DNA of 64,000 nt from Rhodoferax sp. (GCF_028689295.1 NZ_JAQTWL010000007.1:1-64000), one strand, 5' to 3'. Counted from the first letter of the stretch, positions 31,727 to 44,289 are shown. Numbers and translations are program-made. Notes: generated by a model not told the origin, from the sequence alone.

Positions 31727-33252
31727 TGCTGCAGCAGCTCCGCACCCAGCAAGAAGCAGCCGCCTGGTTGCGCGCGCGCGTTACCGGCACGCTGCGCACT
31801 GACAGCCGTCAGCTGCAGCCCGGCGATGGTTTTTTGGCCTGGCCCGGTGCGGCGGTCGATGCGCGTGCCCATGTGGCCGGCGCCCTGGCGGCGGGTGCGC
31901 GGGCCTGCCTGGTGGAGCATGACGGTGTGCAGGCCTTCGGCTTCTCCGATGCCAGAATCGTCACTTACCAGGGTTTGAAAGCTGCCAGTGGTCTTGTGGC
32001 TGATGCCTGGTTTGGCGCGCCGAGCCAGCAACTGGCGGTGCTGGCGGTCACCGGTACCAACGGCAAGACCTCGACCACCTGGTGGCTGGCGCAAGCGCTG
32101 TCGAATCTGAATCCGGAACTGGCCGAAATCGTACCCTGCGGCGTGATCGGCACACTGGGCGTTGGGGTGCCTCCGCACTTGGCGAGCACCGGCCTGACCA
32201 CGCCAGACCCGGTGGCGTTGCAGGCGGCGATGGCGGATTTCGTCAAACAAGGCTTGCGCGCCTGCGCCATCGAGGCCTCGTCAATCGGCATCGAAGAGCA
32301 GCGGCTGGCAGGCACCCGCATTCACACTGCGGTACTGACCAATGTGACCCAGGACCACCTCGACTACCACGGCGACATGGAGCGGTACTGGCGGGCCAAG
32401 GCCGGCCTATTTGCCTGGCCCGGGTTGCGCGCGGCGGTGATCAATGTCGATGACCCTTGTGGTGCCGAGCTGGCCGCGCAGTTGGCCGGCGGCGCGCTGG
32501 ACGTCTGGACGCTGTCGATCACCCAGGGTGTTGCCAATCCCGCCCGCTTGCAGGCGCAGGACATCCGATACGAAACCCAGGGCGTGGCGTTTGACGTGGT
32601 CGAGGGCCGGCAAAAGCTGCGCCTGACCACGCATCTCATTGGTGCTTTCAATGTGAGCAATGTGCTGGGTGTCATCGCCACCCTGCGAACGCTGGGCATT
32701 TCCCTGGCGGCCTCTGTGCAGGCCTGTGCGCATTTGACGCCGGTGCCGGGCCGCATGGAATGCGTCAGCGCCCCGGGTCGGCCGCTGGTGGCCGTCGATT
32801 ACGCCCACACGCCCGATGCGCTGGCCAAGGCGCTCGATGCCCTGCGGCCCGCGACGCAAGCGCGGGGCGGCAAACTGTGGTGTGTGTTTGGTTGTGGCGG
32901 CAGCCGTGACAGCACCAAACGCCCGTTGATGGGCGCGGTGGCGGGGGCACATGCCGACCGCGTGGTGGTCACCAGCGACAATCCGCGCGCCGAGGCCATG
33001 GACGCCATCATCAGCCAGATTCTGCTCGGCCTGACGGGCGTGGCTGGCGTGCAGGTGGAGCCGGACCGGGCCTGCGCCATTGCGCAAACGCTGGCGCAGG
33101 CCGCTGCGGCTGATGTAGTGCTGTTGGCCGGCAAGGGCCATGAGGACTATCAGGAAGTTGCGGGCAAACGCCTGCCGTTCTCGGACCTGGTGCAAGTGAA
33201 AAAAGCTTTTGCGCAATTGGCCATCCCTTCGGCGCAAAGGAAATCTGCATGA
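31726..33252 (+). CDS. murE: UDP-MurNAc-L-Ala-D-Glu:meso-DAP ligase MurE
   Basis: Adds the third amino acid to the peptidoglycan stem. The 508-aa ligase has the ATP loop TGTNGKTSTTWWL (about residues 109-121), the central LTNVTQDHLDYHGDMERYW, and TSDNPRAEAMD, whose DNPR motif marks meso-diaminopimelate as substrate; this fits dapF elsewhere in the window. The first base of its ATG is the last base of the ftsI stop codon. Confidence 0.97.
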   Translation: MLQQLRTQQEAAAWLRARVTGTLRTDSRQLQPGDGFLAWPGAAVDARAHVAGALAAGARACLVEHDGVQAFGFSDARIVTYQGLKAASGLVADAWFGAPSQQLAVLAVTGTNGKTSTTWWLAQALSNLNPELAEIVPCGVIGTLGVGVPPHLASTGLTTPDPVALQAAMADFVKQGLRACAIEASSIGIEEQRLAGTRIHTAVLTNVTQDHLDYHGDMERYWRAKAGLFAWPGLRAAVINVDDPCGAELAAQLAGGALDVWTLSITQGVANPARLQAQDIRYETQGVAFDVVEGRQKLRLTTHLIGAFNVSNVLGVIATLRTLGISLAASVQACAHLTPVPGRMECVSAPGRPLVAVDYAHTPDALAKALDALRPATQARGGKLWCVFGCGGSRDSTKRPLMGAVAGAHADRVVVTSDNPRAEAMDAIISQILLGLTGVAGVQVEPDRACAIAQTLAQAAAADVVLLAGKGHEDYQEVAGKRLPFSDLVQVKKAFAQLAIPSAQRKSA

Positions 33253-34700
33253 GCGCCATGATGAACCTGCAGCAAGCTGCCGCCTGGCTGGATCAGGCGC
33301 AGCCGGTGACTGACGGGCTCGCTACTTCCGATGTGACGATTCAACGCGTGCACACCGACACGCGCACGCTGGCGCCGGGTGACCTTTTCGTGGCGCTGCG
33401 CGGCGAGCGCTTTGACGGCAGCGACTTTCTGGCCGACGCCCGCGCCCGGGGCGCGGTGGCGGCCATTTGCCAGGGAGTCGGCGCGGCAGAAAAACTGAAC
33501 CAAGCCGGATTACCCGGCCTGGTGGTGACTGACGCCAAACAGGCCTTGGCGCAACTGGCCACGCACTGGCGCGCGCAATTCTCCTTGCCACTGATCGCAG
33601 TCACTGGTTCCAACGGCAAGACCACGGTGACGCAGATGATCGCCAGCATCCTGCGCGCCTGGCAGCCGCAGGCCTGTCACGCCACGCAAGGCAATTTGAA
33701 CAACGACATCGGAGTGCCGCTGACCGTGCTGGGCTTGCGCGAGCACCACCGAATTGCCGTGGTCGAGCTCGGCATGAACCATCCCGGCGAAATTGCCGCC
33801 TTGGCGGCCATCGCCCAGCCCACCGTGGCGCTGGTCAACAACGCCCAGCGCGAACATCTGGAGTTCATGGCCACCGTCGAAGCCGTGGCGCGGGAAAACG
33901 GCGCGGTGATTGACGCGCTGCCGGCAGATGGCGTGGCCGTGTTCCCGGCCGACGACGACTTCAGCTCGCTGTGGGCTGACAAGGCCGGCGCGCGTGCTTG
34001 CCTGTGTTTTGGCGCAACACAGCAGGTCGAGGCGCAAGTCTGGGCTACGCAGGCGCTCTGGTCGGGCGCGGTCTGGCAGGTCAGCGCCATGACGCCGCAA
34101 GGCGCGTTGCATTACGCCCTGCACATTGCGGGCGTGCACAACGTCAAAAATTCTTTGGCGGCGGTGGCCTGTGCTCTGGCCGCCGGGGTGCCGCTGGCCG
34201 CCATTGAGGCCGGGCTGGAAGCGTTTGAGCCGGTCAAGGGCCGCTCGCGTGCGCTGCTGGTGCGCCATGGCGGGCGGGCGATCACGCTGGTCGATGACAC
34301 TTACAACGCCAACCCAGACTCGGTGCGCGCCGCCATCGACGTGCTGGCCGCGCTGCCCGCGCCGCGCCTGCTGGTGCTGGGCGATATGGGCGAAGTGGGC
34401 AACCAGGGGCCGAAGTTTCATGCCGAGGCATTGCAATGGGCGCTGGCGCAGCAGATCGACAAAATCATCGTCACCGGCAGCGCCTGTGCGCAAGCCGCAG
34501 CGCCCCTGACCACGTCCCTTGCAGCGGTTGAGGTGCATGCGCAAATAAATGAGGTCCAGGCGGCTGTGCTGGCGGCGCTGCCCTCGGTGGTCAGCGTGCT
34601 GGTGAAGGGCTCGCGCTTCATGAAGATGGAGCGCGTGGTCGAAGCCATTGTGCAGGCCTCGCAATCCGACATGGCAGAGAAGGAGGTCGCCCCATGCTGA
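33249..34700 (+). CDS. murF: UDP-MurNAc-tripeptide:D-Ala-D-Ala ligase MurF
   Basis: Last cytoplasmic peptide-adding step. The 483-aa protein has the ATP loop [15 protein letters not shown], the [19 protein letters not shown] block and the [17 protein letters not shown] motif typical of MurF. It overlaps murE by four bases and mraY by seven. Confidence 0.97.
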   Translation: MSAMMNLQQAAAWLDQAQPVTDGLATSDVTIQRVHTDTRTLAPGDLFVALRGERFDGSDFLADARARGAVAAICQGVGAAEKLNQAGLPGLVVTDAKQALAQLATHWRAQFSLPLIAVTGSNGKTTVTQMIASILRAWQPQACHATQGNLNNDIGVPLTVLGLREHHRIAVVELGMNHPGEIAALAAIAQPTVALVNNAQREHLEFMATVEAVARENGAVIDALPADGVAVFPADDDFSSLWADKAGARACLCFGATQQVEAQVWATQALWSGAVWQVSAMTPQGALHYALHIAGVHNVKNSLAAVACALAAGVPLAAIEAGLEAFEPVKGRSRALLVRHGGRAITLVDDTYNANPDSVRAAIDVLAALPAPRLLVLGDMGEVGNQGPKFHAEALQWALAQQIDKIIVTGSACAQAAAPLTTSLAAVEVHAQINEVQAAVLAALPSVVSVLVKGSRFMKMERVVEAIVQASQSDMAEKEVAPC

Positions 34701-35872
34701 TCTGGCTGAGTCAATGGCTGCAAACGCTGTCGCCCGAGATGGGCTTTTTGCGCGTCTTCCAGTACCAGACCTTTCGCGCCGTGATGGCCGCGTTGACCGC
34801 TTTGCTGATGGGCCTGGCCGCCGGCCCCTGGGTGATCCGGCGGCTGGCGGAACTCAAGATCGGCCAGCCGATTCGCGGCTACGGCATGGACACGCACCAT
34901 GTCAAAAGCGGCACCCCCACCATGGGCGGCGTGTTGATTCTGTTGTGCATCGCGATCTCGACGCTGCTCTGGTTCGACTGGAGCAACCGCTTTGTCTGGA
35001 TCGTGCTGTTGGTCACGCTGGGCTTTGGCGCCATTGGCTGGTCGGACGACTGGCGCAAGGTGGTCAACAAGGACCCCGAGGGCATGCCCTCGCGTGAGAA
35101 ATACCTGTGGCAGTCGTTGATCGGGCTGCTGGCGGCGCTGTACCTGGTGTTCAGCATTTCCGAGAACACCAACTACCGCGTGCTGGAACTGTTCTTTACC
35201 TGGGTGCAGTCCGGCTTCGACCTGAGTCTGCCGCCCAAAGCGGGCTTGATGGTGCCGTTTTTCAAGGAGATCAGCTACCCGCTGGGCGTGCTCGGCTTTG
35301 TGCTGTTGAGTTACCTGGTGATCGTGGGGTCAAGCAATGCGGTGAACCTGACCGACGGGCTGGACGGCCTGGCCATCATGCCGGTGGTGATGGTCGGGGC
35401 TTGCCTGGGCATCTTCGCCTATGTCACCGGCAACGCTGTCTTTGCCCGCTACCTGTTTTTGCCGCACATCCCGGGAGCTGGCGAGCTGATGATATTTTGC
35501 GCTGCCATGGCCGGTGCCGGGCTGGCATTTTTGTGGTTCAACACGCACCCGGCGCAGGTTTTCATGGGCGATGTGGGCGCGCTGGCGCTGGGCGCTTCCC
35601 TGGGCACCATCGCCATCATCGTGCGCCAGGAGATCGTGCTGGCCATCATGGGCGGCATTTTTGTCGCCGAAGCCCTGTCGGTCATGCTGCAGGTGGTGTA
35701 TTTCAAGTACACCAGGAAGCGCTTTGGCGAGGGTCGCCGCCTTTTAAAGATGGCGCCGCTGCACCACCATTTCGAGAAAAGTGGCTGGAAAGAAACGCAG
35801 GTGGTGGTGCGATTCTGGATCATCACCATGCTGTTGTGCCTGGTTGGACTGTCCACGCTGAAGCTGCGCTGA
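34694..35872 (+). CDS. mraY: Phospho-N-acetylmuramoyl-pentapeptide transferase MraY
   Basis: Integral membrane enzyme that transfers phospho-MurNAc-pentapeptide to undecaprenyl phosphate, giving lipid I. The 392 aa contain about ten spans and the catalytic motifs [25 protein letters not shown] and [11 protein letters not shown], plus the C-terminal [13 protein letters not shown]. It is slightly longer than E. coli MraY (360), with an extra stretch around residues 155-190. Confidence 0.97.
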   Translation: MLIWLSQWLQTLSPEMGFLRVFQYQTFRAVMAALTALLMGLAAGPWVIRRLAELKIGQPIRGYGMDTHHVKSGTPTMGGVLILLCIAISTLLWFDWSNRFVWIVLLVTLGFGAIGWSDDWRKVVNKDPEGMPSREKYLWQSLIGLLAALYLVFSISENTNYRVLELFFTWVQSGFDLSLPPKAGLMVPFFKEISYPLGVLGFVLLSYLVIVGSSNAVNLTDGLDGLAIMPVVMVGACLGIFAYVTGNAVFARYLFLPHIPGAGELMIFCAAMAGAGLAFLWFNTHPAQVFMGDVGALALGASLGTIAIIVRQEIVLAIMGGIFVAEALSVMLQVVYFKYTRKRFGEGRRLLKMAPLHHHFEKSGWKETQVVVRFWIITMLLCLVGLSTLKLR

Positions 35873-35879
35873 ACTGAAC

Positions 35880-37394
35880 ATGAACACGCTGCAATCCCAA
35901 CATGTGCTGATCCTGGGCCTCGGTGCGTCCGGCCTGGCGATGGCGCGCTGGTGCGCACGGGGTGGCGCGCAGGTGACGGTGGCCGACACCCGCCCCTTGC
36001 CGCCTCAGTTGGCCACGCTGCAGCGCGATGTGCCAGCGGCAAATTTCATCGCTGGACCGTTCGATGCCGGTTTGCTGCGGGACGGCATCACGGCGGTGTT
36101 CAAGAGCCCGGGGCTGAGTCCGGCTGACGTGGCCGTGCTTGCACAAGCTGCCAAAGCCAAGGGCATCACGCTTGCCGGTGAACTGGCCTTGTTTGCGCAA
36201 GCGCTCGCCGACCTCAAGGCCAGCCGCGACTACACGCCCAAAGTGTTGGCCATCACCGGTACCAACGGCAAGACCACGGTGACCTCGCTCACCGGCCAAC
36301 TGATCGAGCGCTCCGGGAAAACAGTGGCCGTGGCGGGCAACATCGGCCCGACCCTGCTCGACACGCTGATGGCGCGGCTGGATACCGATGCGCTGCCCGA
36401 AGTCTGGGTGCTTGAACTGTCGAGTTTTCAACTCGACGGCGTTCGCAACTTCGAGCCCACCGCCGGCGCGGTGCTCAACATCAGCCAGGACCATCTCGAC
36501 TGGCATGGCTCGATGGCTGCCTATGTGCAAGCCAAAACGGCCGTCTTTGGCGAGCACGGCCGGATGATCTTGAACCGCGATGACGAGACGGTCATGGCGA
36601 TGCTGCCAGCGCCAACGCGCGTGAAATTGCAGAAGCCACGGCAACGGGACTGCGTCACCTTTGGGGGCGATCTACCACAGCGCCCCGGTGACTTTGGCAT
36701 CGAAATCGTCAACGGTATGGCTTGGCTGGTGCGCGCGCTCGACCCCGACGAAACAGTCAAGCCGCGCAAGGGCGAAGCGCCCGAACTGTTCATCCAGCGT
36801 CTGATGCCCGCCGACGCGCTGCGTATTCGCGGCCGTCACAACGCCATCAACGCGCTCTCAAGCCTGGCGCTGGCTTGCGCTGCCGGTTGTGCGCTGGGCC
36901 CGATGCTCTATGGTCTGCGCGATTACCGCGGCGAGCCGCACCGGGTGCAGCCCGTTGGCATCATCGGCGGCGTTGAATTTTTTGACGACAGCAAAGGCAC
37001 CAACGTGGGTGCCACGGTGGCGGCACTGCAAGGGCTGGGCGCCGAGCGCCGTGTGGTGGTGATTCTGGGCGGCGAGGGCAAGGGCCAGGACTTCTGCCCG
37101 CTGGCCGATCCGGTGCGCCGTTTTTGCCGCGCCGTGGTGCTGATCGGTCGCGATGCGCCGCTGATTCGCACCGCGCTGGCAGCTGCACAGGTGCCGATGT
37201 TTGATTCGGGCTCGATGATGGACGCCGTGACCCAGGCCAGTGCGCACGCCCGGACCGGGGATGCGGTTCTGATGTCGCCAGCCTGCGCCAGTTTTGACAT
37301 GTTCGACAACTACGAGCACCGCGCCCGCCAATTTGTGCAGGCAGTGGAAAACCTGGCGGCGGATGCCGGTGTCATGCTGGAGGGCGGTCTGTGA
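35880..37394 (+). CDS. murD: UDP-MurNAc-L-Ala:D-glutamate ligase MurD
   Basis: Adds D-glutamate. The 504-aa protein has a Rossmann-like start ([18 protein letters not shown]), the ATP loop [39 protein letters not shown] and [17 protein letters not shown], all typical. It is about 65 residues longer than E. coli MurD, mainly through an insertion in the central domain (about residues 250-320, [15 protein letters not shown] to [11 protein letters not shown]). It overlaps ftsW by four bases. Confidence 0.96.
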   Translation: MNTLQSQHVLILGLGASGLAMARWCARGGAQVTVADTRPLPPQLATLQRDVPAANFIAGPFDAGLLRDGITAVFKSPGLSPADVAVLAQAAKAKGITLAGELALFAQALADLKASRDYTPKVLAITGTNGKTTVTSLTGQLIERSGKTVAVAGNIGPTLLDTLMARLDTDALPEVWVLELSSFQLDGVRNFEPTAGAVLNISQDHLDWHGSMAAYVQAKTAVFGEHGRMILNRDDETVMAMLPAPTRVKLQKPRQRDCVTFGGDLPQRPGDFGIEIVNGMAWLVRALDPDETVKPRKGEAPELFIQRLMPADALRIRGRHNAINALSSLALACAAGCALGPMLYGLRDYRGEPHRVQPVGIIGGVEFFDDSKGTNVGATVAALQGLGAERRVVVILGGEGKGQDFCPLADPVRRFCRAVVLIGRDAPLIRTALAAAQVPMFDSGSMMDAVTQASAHARTGDAVLMSPACASFDMFDNYEHRARQFVQAVENLAADAGVMLEGGL

Positions 37395-38656
37395 GCGCGA
37401 TGGCCGCCCGTTTTCAAGGTCTGATGGGCTGGCTGGGTCGCGTCAGGGCACCGGCAGGCGACGTGTTACCGGTGCGTTTGGGTGGCTCGCGTCTGTCGTC
37501 CACTGGCGCCACCCCGTCGCGTGCCCAGGGCTTCGACCAGCCGCTGGTGTGGGTCACGGTGGCGCTGTTGCTGTGGGGACTGGTGATGGTGTATTCGGCC
37601 TCGATCGCCATGCCTGAAAACCCGCGCTTTGCCCGCTACACCCACACCTACTTTCTGGTGCGCCACGCGATGTGGCTGGTGATTGCCTTTACGGTGGCAC
37701 TGCTGGCTTACCAGGTGCCGCTGGCGCGCTGGGAAAAGGCTGCCCGGCCGCTGTTCTTGATCTCGCTGGGGCTGCTGGCGGTGGTGTTAATCCCGCATGT
37801 GGGCAAGGTGGTGTATGGCGCGCGCCGCTGGATCAGCCTGGGGCCGCTGAGCTTTCAGCCGTCCGAACTGGCCAAGCTCACCGTGCTGCTGTACGCGGCC
37901 GACTACATGGTGCGCAAGATGGACGTCAAGGAGCGATTCTTTCGCGCCGTGCTGCCGATGGGGGCTGCGGTGGCGGTGGTTGGCGTGCTGCTGCTGGCCG
38001 AGCCCGACATGGGCGCCTTCATGGTGATTGCCGTGATCGCCATGGGTATTTTGTTTTTGGGCGGTGTCAACGCGCGCATGTTCTTTTTGATCGCCACCAT
38101 TCTGGTGGTGGCATTTGCCTTGATGATTGCCGCCAGCGAGTGGCGTCGCGAGCGCATTTTTGCCTACCTCGACCCGTGGAGTGAACACAACGCGCTGGCC
38201 AAAGGTTACCAGCTTACACACGCGCTGATCGCCATTGGTCGCGGTGAAATTTTTGGCGTCGGTTTGGGCGGCAGCGTGGAAAAACTCAACTGGCTGCCCG
38301 AGGCGCATACCGACTTTTTGCTGGCGGTGATCGGCGAGGAATTCGGTCTGATTGGCGTGGTCATGGTGATCGGCCTGTTTTTTTGGCTGGTGCGTCGCAT
38401 GATGTACATCGGTCGCCAGTCGATTGCGCTGGAGCGGGTTTTTGCCGGCCTTGTGGCGCAAGGCGTGGCGATCTGGATGGGTTTTCAGGCGTTCATCAAC
38501 ATGGGCGTGAATCTGGGCGCACTGCCCACCAAGGGGCTGACGCTGCCGCTCATGAGCTACGGCGGCTCGGCCATTCTGGTCAATCTGGTCGCCATTGCCG
38601 TGGTGCTGCGCATCGACCAAGAAAATCGTACGCTGATGCAAGGGGGGCGCGTATGA
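37391..38656 (+). CDS. ftsW: Septal peptidoglycan glycosyltransferase FtsW
   Basis: SEDS-family polymerase that works with FtsI at the septum. The 421-aa protein has about ten spans and the family motifs [68 protein letters not shown] and the final [18 protein letters not shown] start at GTG 37391 overlaps the murD stop; an ATG at 37400 is an alternative that would shorten it by three residues. Confidence 0.96.
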   Translation: MSAMAARFQGLMGWLGRVRAPAGDVLPVRLGGSRLSSTGATPSRAQGFDQPLVWVTVALLLWGLVMVYSASIAMPENPRFARYTHTYFLVRHAMWLVIAFTVALLAYQVPLARWEKAARPLFLISLGLLAVVLIPHVGKVVYGARRWISLGPLSFQPSELAKLTVLLYAADYMVRKMDVKERFFRAVLPMGAAVAVVGVLLLAEPDMGAFMVIAVIAMGILFLGGVNARMFFLIATILVVAFALMIAASEWRRERIFAYLDPWSEHNALAKGYQLTHALIAIGRGEIFGVGLGGSVEKLNWLPEAHTDFLLAVIGEEFGLIGVVMVIGLFFWLVRRMMYIGRQSIALERVFAGLVAQGVAIWMGFQAFINMGVNLGALPTKGLTLPLMSYGGSAILVNLVAIAVVLRIDQENRTLMQGGRV

Positions 38657-39741
38657 GAGTCGACTCTGGCAAGTGTGCCCTGATCATGGCCGGTGGCACG
38701 GGTGGGCACATTTTTCCCGGCCTGGCGGTGGCGCACGCCTTGCGTGACAAAGGCTGGCGAGTGCATTGGTTCGGTGGCACCGGCACGGCCGGGCAGCCCA
38801 GCATGGAAAGCCAGCTGGTGCCGCCGCAAGGCTTTGCTTTTGAATCGATTGACTTTGGCGGTGTCCGCGGCAAGGGAATGGCGACCGTGGCCTTGTTGCC
38901 ACTGCGCTTGCTCAAAGCCTTTTGGCAGAGCATCCAGGTGCTGCGCCGGGTCAAGCCTGACGTGGTGCTGGGCTTGGGTGGCTACATCACGTTTCCGGGC
39001 GGCATGATGAGCGTGTTGCTGGGCAAGCCGCTGCTGCTGCACGAACAAAACTCGGTGGCCGGTCTGGCCAACAAGGTCCTGGCGGGTGTGGCGGACCGGG
39101 TCTTTACTGCGTTTCCGGGTGTGCTCAAGGGTGCCCAATGGGTGGGCAACCCCTTGCGCGCGGCGTTTTTGCAGCAGCCCGACCCGGTGCAGCGCTTTGC
39201 CGGTCGCAACGGGCCACTGAAATTGCTGGTGGTTGGTGGCAGTCTGGGCGCCAAAGCGCTCAACGACATCGTGCCGCAGGCGCTGGCCCGGCTGCCCGAG
39301 GCCACTCGCCCCGAGGTGATTCACCAAAGCGGCGCCAAACAAATCGAGGCCCTGCGCGCCAACTATGCCGCCGCTGGCGTGCAGGCGCAGTTGACGCCGT
39401 TCATCGACGACACCGCGCAGGCCTTTGCCGATGCCGACTTGGTGGTTTGCCGCGCTGGTGCCAGCACCGTGACCGAGATCGCGGCGGTGGGTGCTGCCGC
39501 GCTTTTTGTGCCTTTCCCCTCGGCTGTGGATGACCACCAGACCGGCAACGCCCGCTTTCTGGTGGATCAGGGCGCAGGCTGGCTGGTGCCTCAGAACCAA
39601 TTAACGCCGGCGCACCTGGCTGACATGCTCCAAAAAATGGAACGGTCAACGCTGATGAATAAAGCGCTGGAAGCCAAAAAAATGCAAAAACTGGATGCCA
39701 CCCAAAGCATCGTGGCGACCTGTGAGGAACTCTGTCAATGA
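38653..39741 (+). CDS. murG: Lipid II synthase MurG (GlcNAc transferase)
   Basis: Peripheral membrane GT28 enzyme that adds GlcNAc to lipid I. The 362-aa protein begins [20 protein letters not shown] with the N-terminal G-loop; [30 protein letters not shown] and the UDP-GlcNAc site [16 protein letters not shown] are present. ATG 38653 overlaps the ftsW stop (ATGA). The open frame runs further upstream inside ftsW, but the family start is here. Confidence 0.96.
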   Translation: MRVDSGKCALIMAGGTGGHIFPGLAVAHALRDKGWRVHWFGGTGTAGQPSMESQLVPPQGFAFESIDFGGVRGKGMATVALLPLRLLKAFWQSIQVLRRVKPDVVLGLGGYITFPGGMMSVLLGKPLLLHEQNSVAGLANKVLAGVADRVFTAFPGVLKGAQWVGNPLRAAFLQQPDPVQRFAGRNGPLKLLVVGGSLGAKALNDIVPQALARLPEATRPEVIHQSGAKQIEALRANYAAAGVQAQLTPFIDDTAQAFADADLVVCRAGASTVTEIAAVGAAALFVPFPSAVDDHQTGNARFLVDQGAGWLVPQNQLTPAHLADMLQKMERSTLMNKALEAKKMQKLDATQSIVATCEELCQ

Positions 39742-41171
39742 AGCACGCCATCCAACACATCCACTTTGTCGGCATCGGCGGTGTCGGCATGTCGGGCATT
39801 GCAGAAATCCTGTTCAACCTGGGTTACACCATCTCGGGCTCTGACCAGTCTGACAGTGCCACATTGCAAAGACTCACGGCTTTGGGCATCCAGACCAGCA
39901 TCGGCCATGCCGCAGATCACATCAGTGGTGCTGATGCGGTGGTGACATCGACCGCCGTCAATGCTGATAACCCCGAGGTACAGGCAGCGCGGCACAACCG
40001 CATACCCGTGGTGCCGCGCGCTCTGATGCTGGCCGAACTGATGCGTCTTAAAAGAGGCATCGCCATCGCTGGCACGCACGGCAAAACCACCACGACCAGC
40101 CTGGTCGCCAGCGTGCTGGCCGAAGCGGGGCTGGACCCCACTTTTGTGATTGGTGGTCGCCTCAACAGTGCTGGTGCCAATGCGCGGCTCGGCCAGGGCG
40201 ACTACATCGTGGTCGAGGCCGATGAGTCGGATGCGTCGTTTTTGAACTTGCTGCCGGTGATGGCGGTGGTGACCAACATCGACGCCGACCACATGGAAAC
40301 CTATGGCCATGATTTTGGCAACCTGAAAAAAGCTTTCCTGGACTTTTTGCACCGCATGCCGTTTTATGGCACCGCCATCCTGTGCACCGACGATGCCGCG
40401 GTACGTTCCATCGTGCCGCAAGTGACCTGTCCTGTCACCAGCTATGGCTTTGACGAAGGCGCCGAGGTGCGCGCCGTGAATGTGCGGGCGGTGGATGGCC
40501 AGATGCGCTTTACCGTGCAGCGGCGCAACGGTCTGGTGCTTCCGGACCTGGACGTGGTGCTGAATTTGCCGGGTCGCCACAACGTGCTCAATGCCTTGTC
40601 GGCAATTGCGGTGGCGGTGGAGCTCAGCATTGATGACGCCGCCGTGCTGCGCGCGCTGGCCAGCTTCAAGGGCGTGGGGCGGCGTTTTCAAAGCTACGGA
40701 GATCAACCTGCCAGCGCTGGCGGCAGCTTTGCTTTGGTGGACGACTATGGTCACCACCCGGTCGAAATGGCCGCCACGCTGGCCGCCGCCCGTGGCGCAT
40801 ATCCGGGGCGGCGCTTGCTGCTGGCGTTTCAGCCACACCGCTTTACCCGCACACGCGACTGTTTTGAAGACTTCATCAAGGTCATTGCGCAGGCTGATGC
40901 GGTGTTGCTGGCCGAGGTTTATGCGGCGGGTGAAACCCCCATTGTGGCGGCCGACGGGCGCAGCCTGGCGCGTGCCCTGCGCGTGGCCGGGCGCATTGAG
41001 CCCGTCTTTGTCGATGACATTGCGGCCATGCCGCAAGCCATTGTGGACGCCGCCCGCGACGGCGACGTGGTGCTGTGCATGGGCGCTGGCTCGATTGGCG
41101 CTGTCCCCGCCAAAGTGGTCAGCTTGCTGCAAAAAAAAACGCCACTCAAACATGAAAGACAGGTGTTATGA
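39738..41171 (+). CDS. murC: UDP-N-acetylmuramate:L-alanine ligase MurC
   Basis: First peptide-adding ligase. The 477-aa protein begins [20 protein letters not shown] (Rossmann loop), with the ATP motif [43 protein letters not shown] and [16 protein letters not shown], in the usual order. It overlaps murG and ddl by four bases each. Confidence 0.97.
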   Translation: MKHAIQHIHFVGIGGVGMSGIAEILFNLGYTISGSDQSDSATLQRLTALGIQTSIGHAADHISGADAVVTSTAVNADNPEVQAARHNRIPVVPRALMLAELMRLKRGIAIAGTHGKTTTTSLVASVLAEAGLDPTFVIGGRLNSAGANARLGQGDYIVVEADESDASFLNLLPVMAVVTNIDADHMETYGHDFGNLKKAFLDFLHRMPFYGTAILCTDDAAVRSIVPQVTCPVTSYGFDEGAEVRAVNVRAVDGQMRFTVQRRNGLVLPDLDVVLNLPGRHNVLNALSAIAVAVELSIDDAAVLRALASFKGVGRRFQSYGDQPASAGGSFALVDDYGHHPVEMAATLAAARGAYPGRRLLLAFQPHRFTRTRDCFEDFIKVIAQADAVLLAEVYAAGETPIVAADGRSLARALRVAGRIEPVFVDDIAAMPQAIVDAARDGDVVLCMGAGSIGAVPAKVVSLLQKKTPLKHERQVL

Positions 41172-42115
41172 GCCAATTTGACATAAAAACCGAAAAAGTG
41201 GCGGTGCTCATGGGCGGCGTATCGGCCGAACGCGAGGTGTCGCTGATGTCTGGCAACGGTGTCTTGCAGGCGCTGCAAAGCCTGGGCGTAAACGCCAGTG
41301 CGTTCGACCCGTCCGAACGCAATGTGTTCGACCTGAAAAAAGAAGGCTTCACGCGCTGCTTCATCGCCCTGCATGGCCGCTTTGGCGAAGACGGCACGGT
41401 GCAAGGTGCGCTGGAGTTGCTGGGCATTCCCTACACCGGCCCGGGTGTCATGGCCTCCAGCATCGCCATTGACAAGCTCATGACCAAGCACATCTGGCGC
41501 GCCGATGGCCTGCCCACGCCCGCCTGGAAAAATGTCGATAGTGCCCAAGCCACCCGCGCCGCCTTTGCCGAGCTGGGCTGCCCCATGATTGTCAAACCCG
41601 CCCGCGAAGGCTCCACCCTTGGCCTGAGCAAAGTGACATCCCTGGCGCAGTGCGACGACGCTTTTACCCTGGCTGCCGGGATGCGCGACGAGGTGCTGTG
41701 CGAGCAGTTCATTGCCGGTGACGAGGTCACCATTGCCGTGCTGGGCAGTGGCGCGCAAGCGCAGGCGCTGCCGGTGATCCGCATTGTGGCGCCCGAAGGC
41801 AACTACGACTACCAGAACAAATACTTCACCCACAGCACCCAGTACCTGGTGCCGTGCGGCCTGCCCGAGGGTGAAGAAGCGCACATCCAGCAGCTGGTAC
41901 TGCAAGCCTTCAAAAGCCTGGGCTGCCGCGGTTGGGCGCGCGCCGACGTGATGATCGATGCCGCCACGCGCCAACCCTATCTGCTGGAAATCAACACCTC
42001 GCCGGGCATGACCAGTCATTCGCTGGTGCCGATGGCTGCCAAGGCGGCCGGCATCAGTTACCCCGAGTTGTGTCTGCAAGTGCTCACCCTGGCGAGCCGC
42101 GACTACGCACTATGA
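41168..42115 (+). CDS. ddl: D-alanine-D-alanine ligase
   Basis: Makes the D-Ala-D-Ala dipeptide used by MurF. The 315-aa ATP-grasp enzyme shows [19 protein letters not shown] at the start, [20 protein letters not shown], the ATP-binding [13 protein letters not shown], and [20 protein letters not shown] with the metal ligands. Resembles the DdlB type located in dcw clusters. It overlaps murC and ftsQ by four bases each. Confidence 0.96.
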   Translation: MSQFDIKTEKVAVLMGGVSAEREVSLMSGNGVLQALQSLGVNASAFDPSERNVFDLKKEGFTRCFIALHGRFGEDGTVQGALELLGIPYTGPGVMASSIAIDKLMTKHIWRADGLPTPAWKNVDSAQATRAAFAELGCPMIVKPAREGSTLGLSKVTSLAQCDDAFTLAAGMRDEVLCEQFIAGDEVTIAVLGSGAQAQALPVIRIVAPEGNYDYQNKYFTHSTQYLVPCGLPEGEEAHIQQLVLQAFKSLGCRGWARADVMIDAATRQPYLLEINTSPGMTSHSLVPMAAKAAGISYPELCLQVLTLASRDYAL

Positions 42116-42915
42116 AAACCATTGCGTCCCTGCCGCTCGACATCAAGCTCATGAACGGAGTGGCAAGCGCCCTGTTCGGGGTGCTGGTGCTCATGTTGCT
42201 GGGCACTTCCCTGGCTTATGTGCAGCAGTTGCCGCTGTTTGCCATTCGCGGCGTCACGGTCACTGGCGATGTGTCGCACTACAACGCGATCTCGCTGCGC
42301 GCCAATGTGATGCCGCGCTTGCAGGGCACTTTTTTCACGCTCGACCTGCACGCCGCGCGCCAGGTCTTCGAGACCATGCCCTGGGTGCGCCAGGCGGTGG
42401 TGAAGCGCGACTTTCCGAACCGGCTCAAGGTGCAATTGCAAGAGCATCAGGCGGTGGCGTTCTGGGGCGTGGAAGGCGACTCGCGCCTGGTCAACACTTT
42501 TGGCGAAGTGTTCGAGGCCAATCTGGGTGAACTGGAGCAGGACGACCTGCCGCGCCTGAGCGGCCCCGAGGGCCAGAGCGCGCAGGTGCTGGCCATGCTC
42601 AACACCCTGCAGCCGCGGCTGGCGCCGATGGAGCTGACGCTGGAACAGCTCGAGCTGACACCCCGCGGTGGCTGGCGGGCGCAGCTTGACAACGGCACGG
42701 CGCTGGAGCTCGGCAGTGGCAGCACCGACGAACTGCTGGCGCGTCTGGAGCGATTTTTGAAGACGGTGACGCAGGCCACCGCGCACTACAACCGCAGCGT
42801 GGAGCAACTCGCTTCGGTCGATTTGCGCCATGCCGATGGCTATGCGATACGGCTCAACGGGGTCAGTACGGTCGAGGCTGATGACATGAAAAAAGTAATT
42901 CAAGGTAACAGGTGA
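42112..42915 (+). CDS. ftsQ: Cell division protein FtsQ
   Basis: Bitopic division protein with a short cytoplasmic start, one membrane span (about residues 17-38, [19 protein letters not shown]), a POTRA domain ([20 protein letters not shown]) and a beta domain ([19 protein letters not shown]). The 267 aa are normal. ATG 42112 overlaps the ddl stop; the longer upstream frame lies inside ddl and was rejected. FtsQ recruits FtsL/FtsB and FtsWI. Confidence 0.93.
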   Translation: MKTIASLPLDIKLMNGVASALFGVLVLMLLGTSLAYVQQLPLFAIRGVTVTGDVSHYNAISLRANVMPRLQGTFFTLDLHAARQVFETMPWVRQAVVKRDFPNRLKVQLQEHQAVAFWGVEGDSRLVNTFGEVFEANLGELEQDDLPRLSGPEGQSAQVLAMLNTLQPRLAPMELTLEQLELTPRGGWRAQLDNGTALELGSGSTDELLARLERFLKTVTQATAHYNRSVEQLASVDLRHADGYAIRLNGVSTVEADDMKKVIQGNR

Positions 42916-42919
42916 CGCA

Positions 42920-44149
42920 ATGGCAAAAGAGTACAAAGAGCTGGTTGTCGGGCTTGACATTGGCACCGCCAAGGTCATGGTGGTGGTGGCCGAGGTCATG
43001 CCCGGCGGCGAGCTCAAACTGGCCGGCCTGGGCGTGGCCCCGAGCAACGGCCTCAAGCGCGGCGTGGTGGTCAACATCGACGCCACAGTCCAGAGCATCC
43101 AGCAGGCGTTGAAAGAAGCCGAGCTGATGGCCGACTGCAAGATCCAGCGGGTGTATACCGGCATCACCGGCAGCCATATCCGCGGCATCAACTCACACGG
43201 CATGGTGGCCATCAAGGACCGCGAGGTCTCCGCCGCCGACGTGGCCCGGGTGGTGGAAACCGCCAAGGCCATCAACATCTCGACCGACCAGCGGCTGCTG
43301 CTGGTGGAGCCGCAAGAGTTCATCATCGACGGCCAGGACGTGAAAGAGCCCATAGGCATGAGCGGCATCCGCCTGGAGGCCAAGGTGCACATCGTCACCG
43401 GCGCCCAGAGCGCGGCCGAGAACATCATCAAATGCGTGCGCCGCTGCGGCCTGGAAGTGGAGCAGCTTATGCTGAATCCTCTGGCCAGCAGCCTGTCGGT
43501 GCTGACCGAGGACGAACGCGAACTTGGGGTGGCGCTGGTGGACATTGGCGCCGGCACCACCGACCTGGCCATTTTTACCAACGGCGCCATCCGCCACACC
43601 GCCGTGATCCCGATTGCCGGGGATTTGATCACCAGCGACATCGCCATGGCGCTGCGCACGCCGACCAAGGACGCCGAAGAAATCAAGGTCGAAAACGGCT
43701 ACGCCAAACAATTGCTGGCCGACCCCGAAGCGCAGGTGGAAGTGCCCGGCCTGGGGGACCGCGGCCCGCGCATGCTGAGCCGCCAGGCCCTGGCCGGTGT
43801 CATCGAGCCGCGCGTGGAAGAAATATTCAGCCTGGTGCACCAGGTCATGCGCGAGTCGGGCTTTGAAGAAATGCTCTCCAGCGGCATCGTGCTCACCGGC
43901 GGCAGCTGCGTCATGCCCGGCATGGTCGAGCTCGGCGAAGACATCTTCCTGAAACCGGTACGCCGCGGCATTCCCAAATACACCGGCGCCCTGTCCGACA
44001 TGGTGGCGCAACCGCGCGCCGCCACGGTGATGGGCCTGCTGGAAGAGGCACGCATCGCCCGGCTGCGCGGCTTCAAGGTGGCGCAGAAAAACGGCTCCAT
44101 GAAAACAGCCTTTGGCTCGGTCAAGGACTGGTTTGTGGGGAATTTTTAG
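42920..44149 (+). CDS. ftsA: Cell division protein FtsA
   Basis: Actin-like ATPase that ties FtsZ filaments to the membrane. The 409-aa protein has the phosphate-1 loop GLDIGTAKVMVVVAEV, the 1C subdomain, VDIGAGTTDLAIF (phosphate 2), and VLTGGSCVMPGMVELGE (adenosine loop). The C-terminal amphipathic helix (KTAFGSVKDWFVGNF) for membrane binding is present. It starts four bases after ftsQ. Confidence 0.97.
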   Translation: MAKEYKELVVGLDIGTAKVMVVVAEVMPGGELKLAGLGVAPSNGLKRGVVVNIDATVQSIQQALKEAELMADCKIQRVYTGITGSHIRGINSHGMVAIKDREVSAADVARVVETAKAINISTDQRLLLVEPQEFIIDGQDVKEPIGMSGIRLEAKVHIVTGAQSAAENIIKCVRRCGLEVEQLMLNPLASSLSVLTEDERELGVALVDIGAGTTDLAIFTNGAIRHTAVIPIAGDLITSDIAMALRTPTKDAEEIKVENGYAKQLLADPEAQVEVPGLGDRGPRMLSRQALAGVIEPRVEEIFSLVHQVMRESGFEEMLSSGIVLTGGSCVMPGMVELGEDIFLKPVRRGIPKYTGALSDMVAQPRAATVMGLLEEARIARLRGFKVAQKNGSMKTAFGSVKDWFVGNF

Positions 44150-44289
44150 CATGAAAACCTGCCTGTGGCGCTGCCGCGCCGGACCGAACCGACGATGGCG
44201 ATGCATGGATCCGCCCGATGCAACCGCAAACCCATTCCAGCCCATTTTTTCGACTCATCTTTTATTCACTGAAACCCAAGGAGAACACC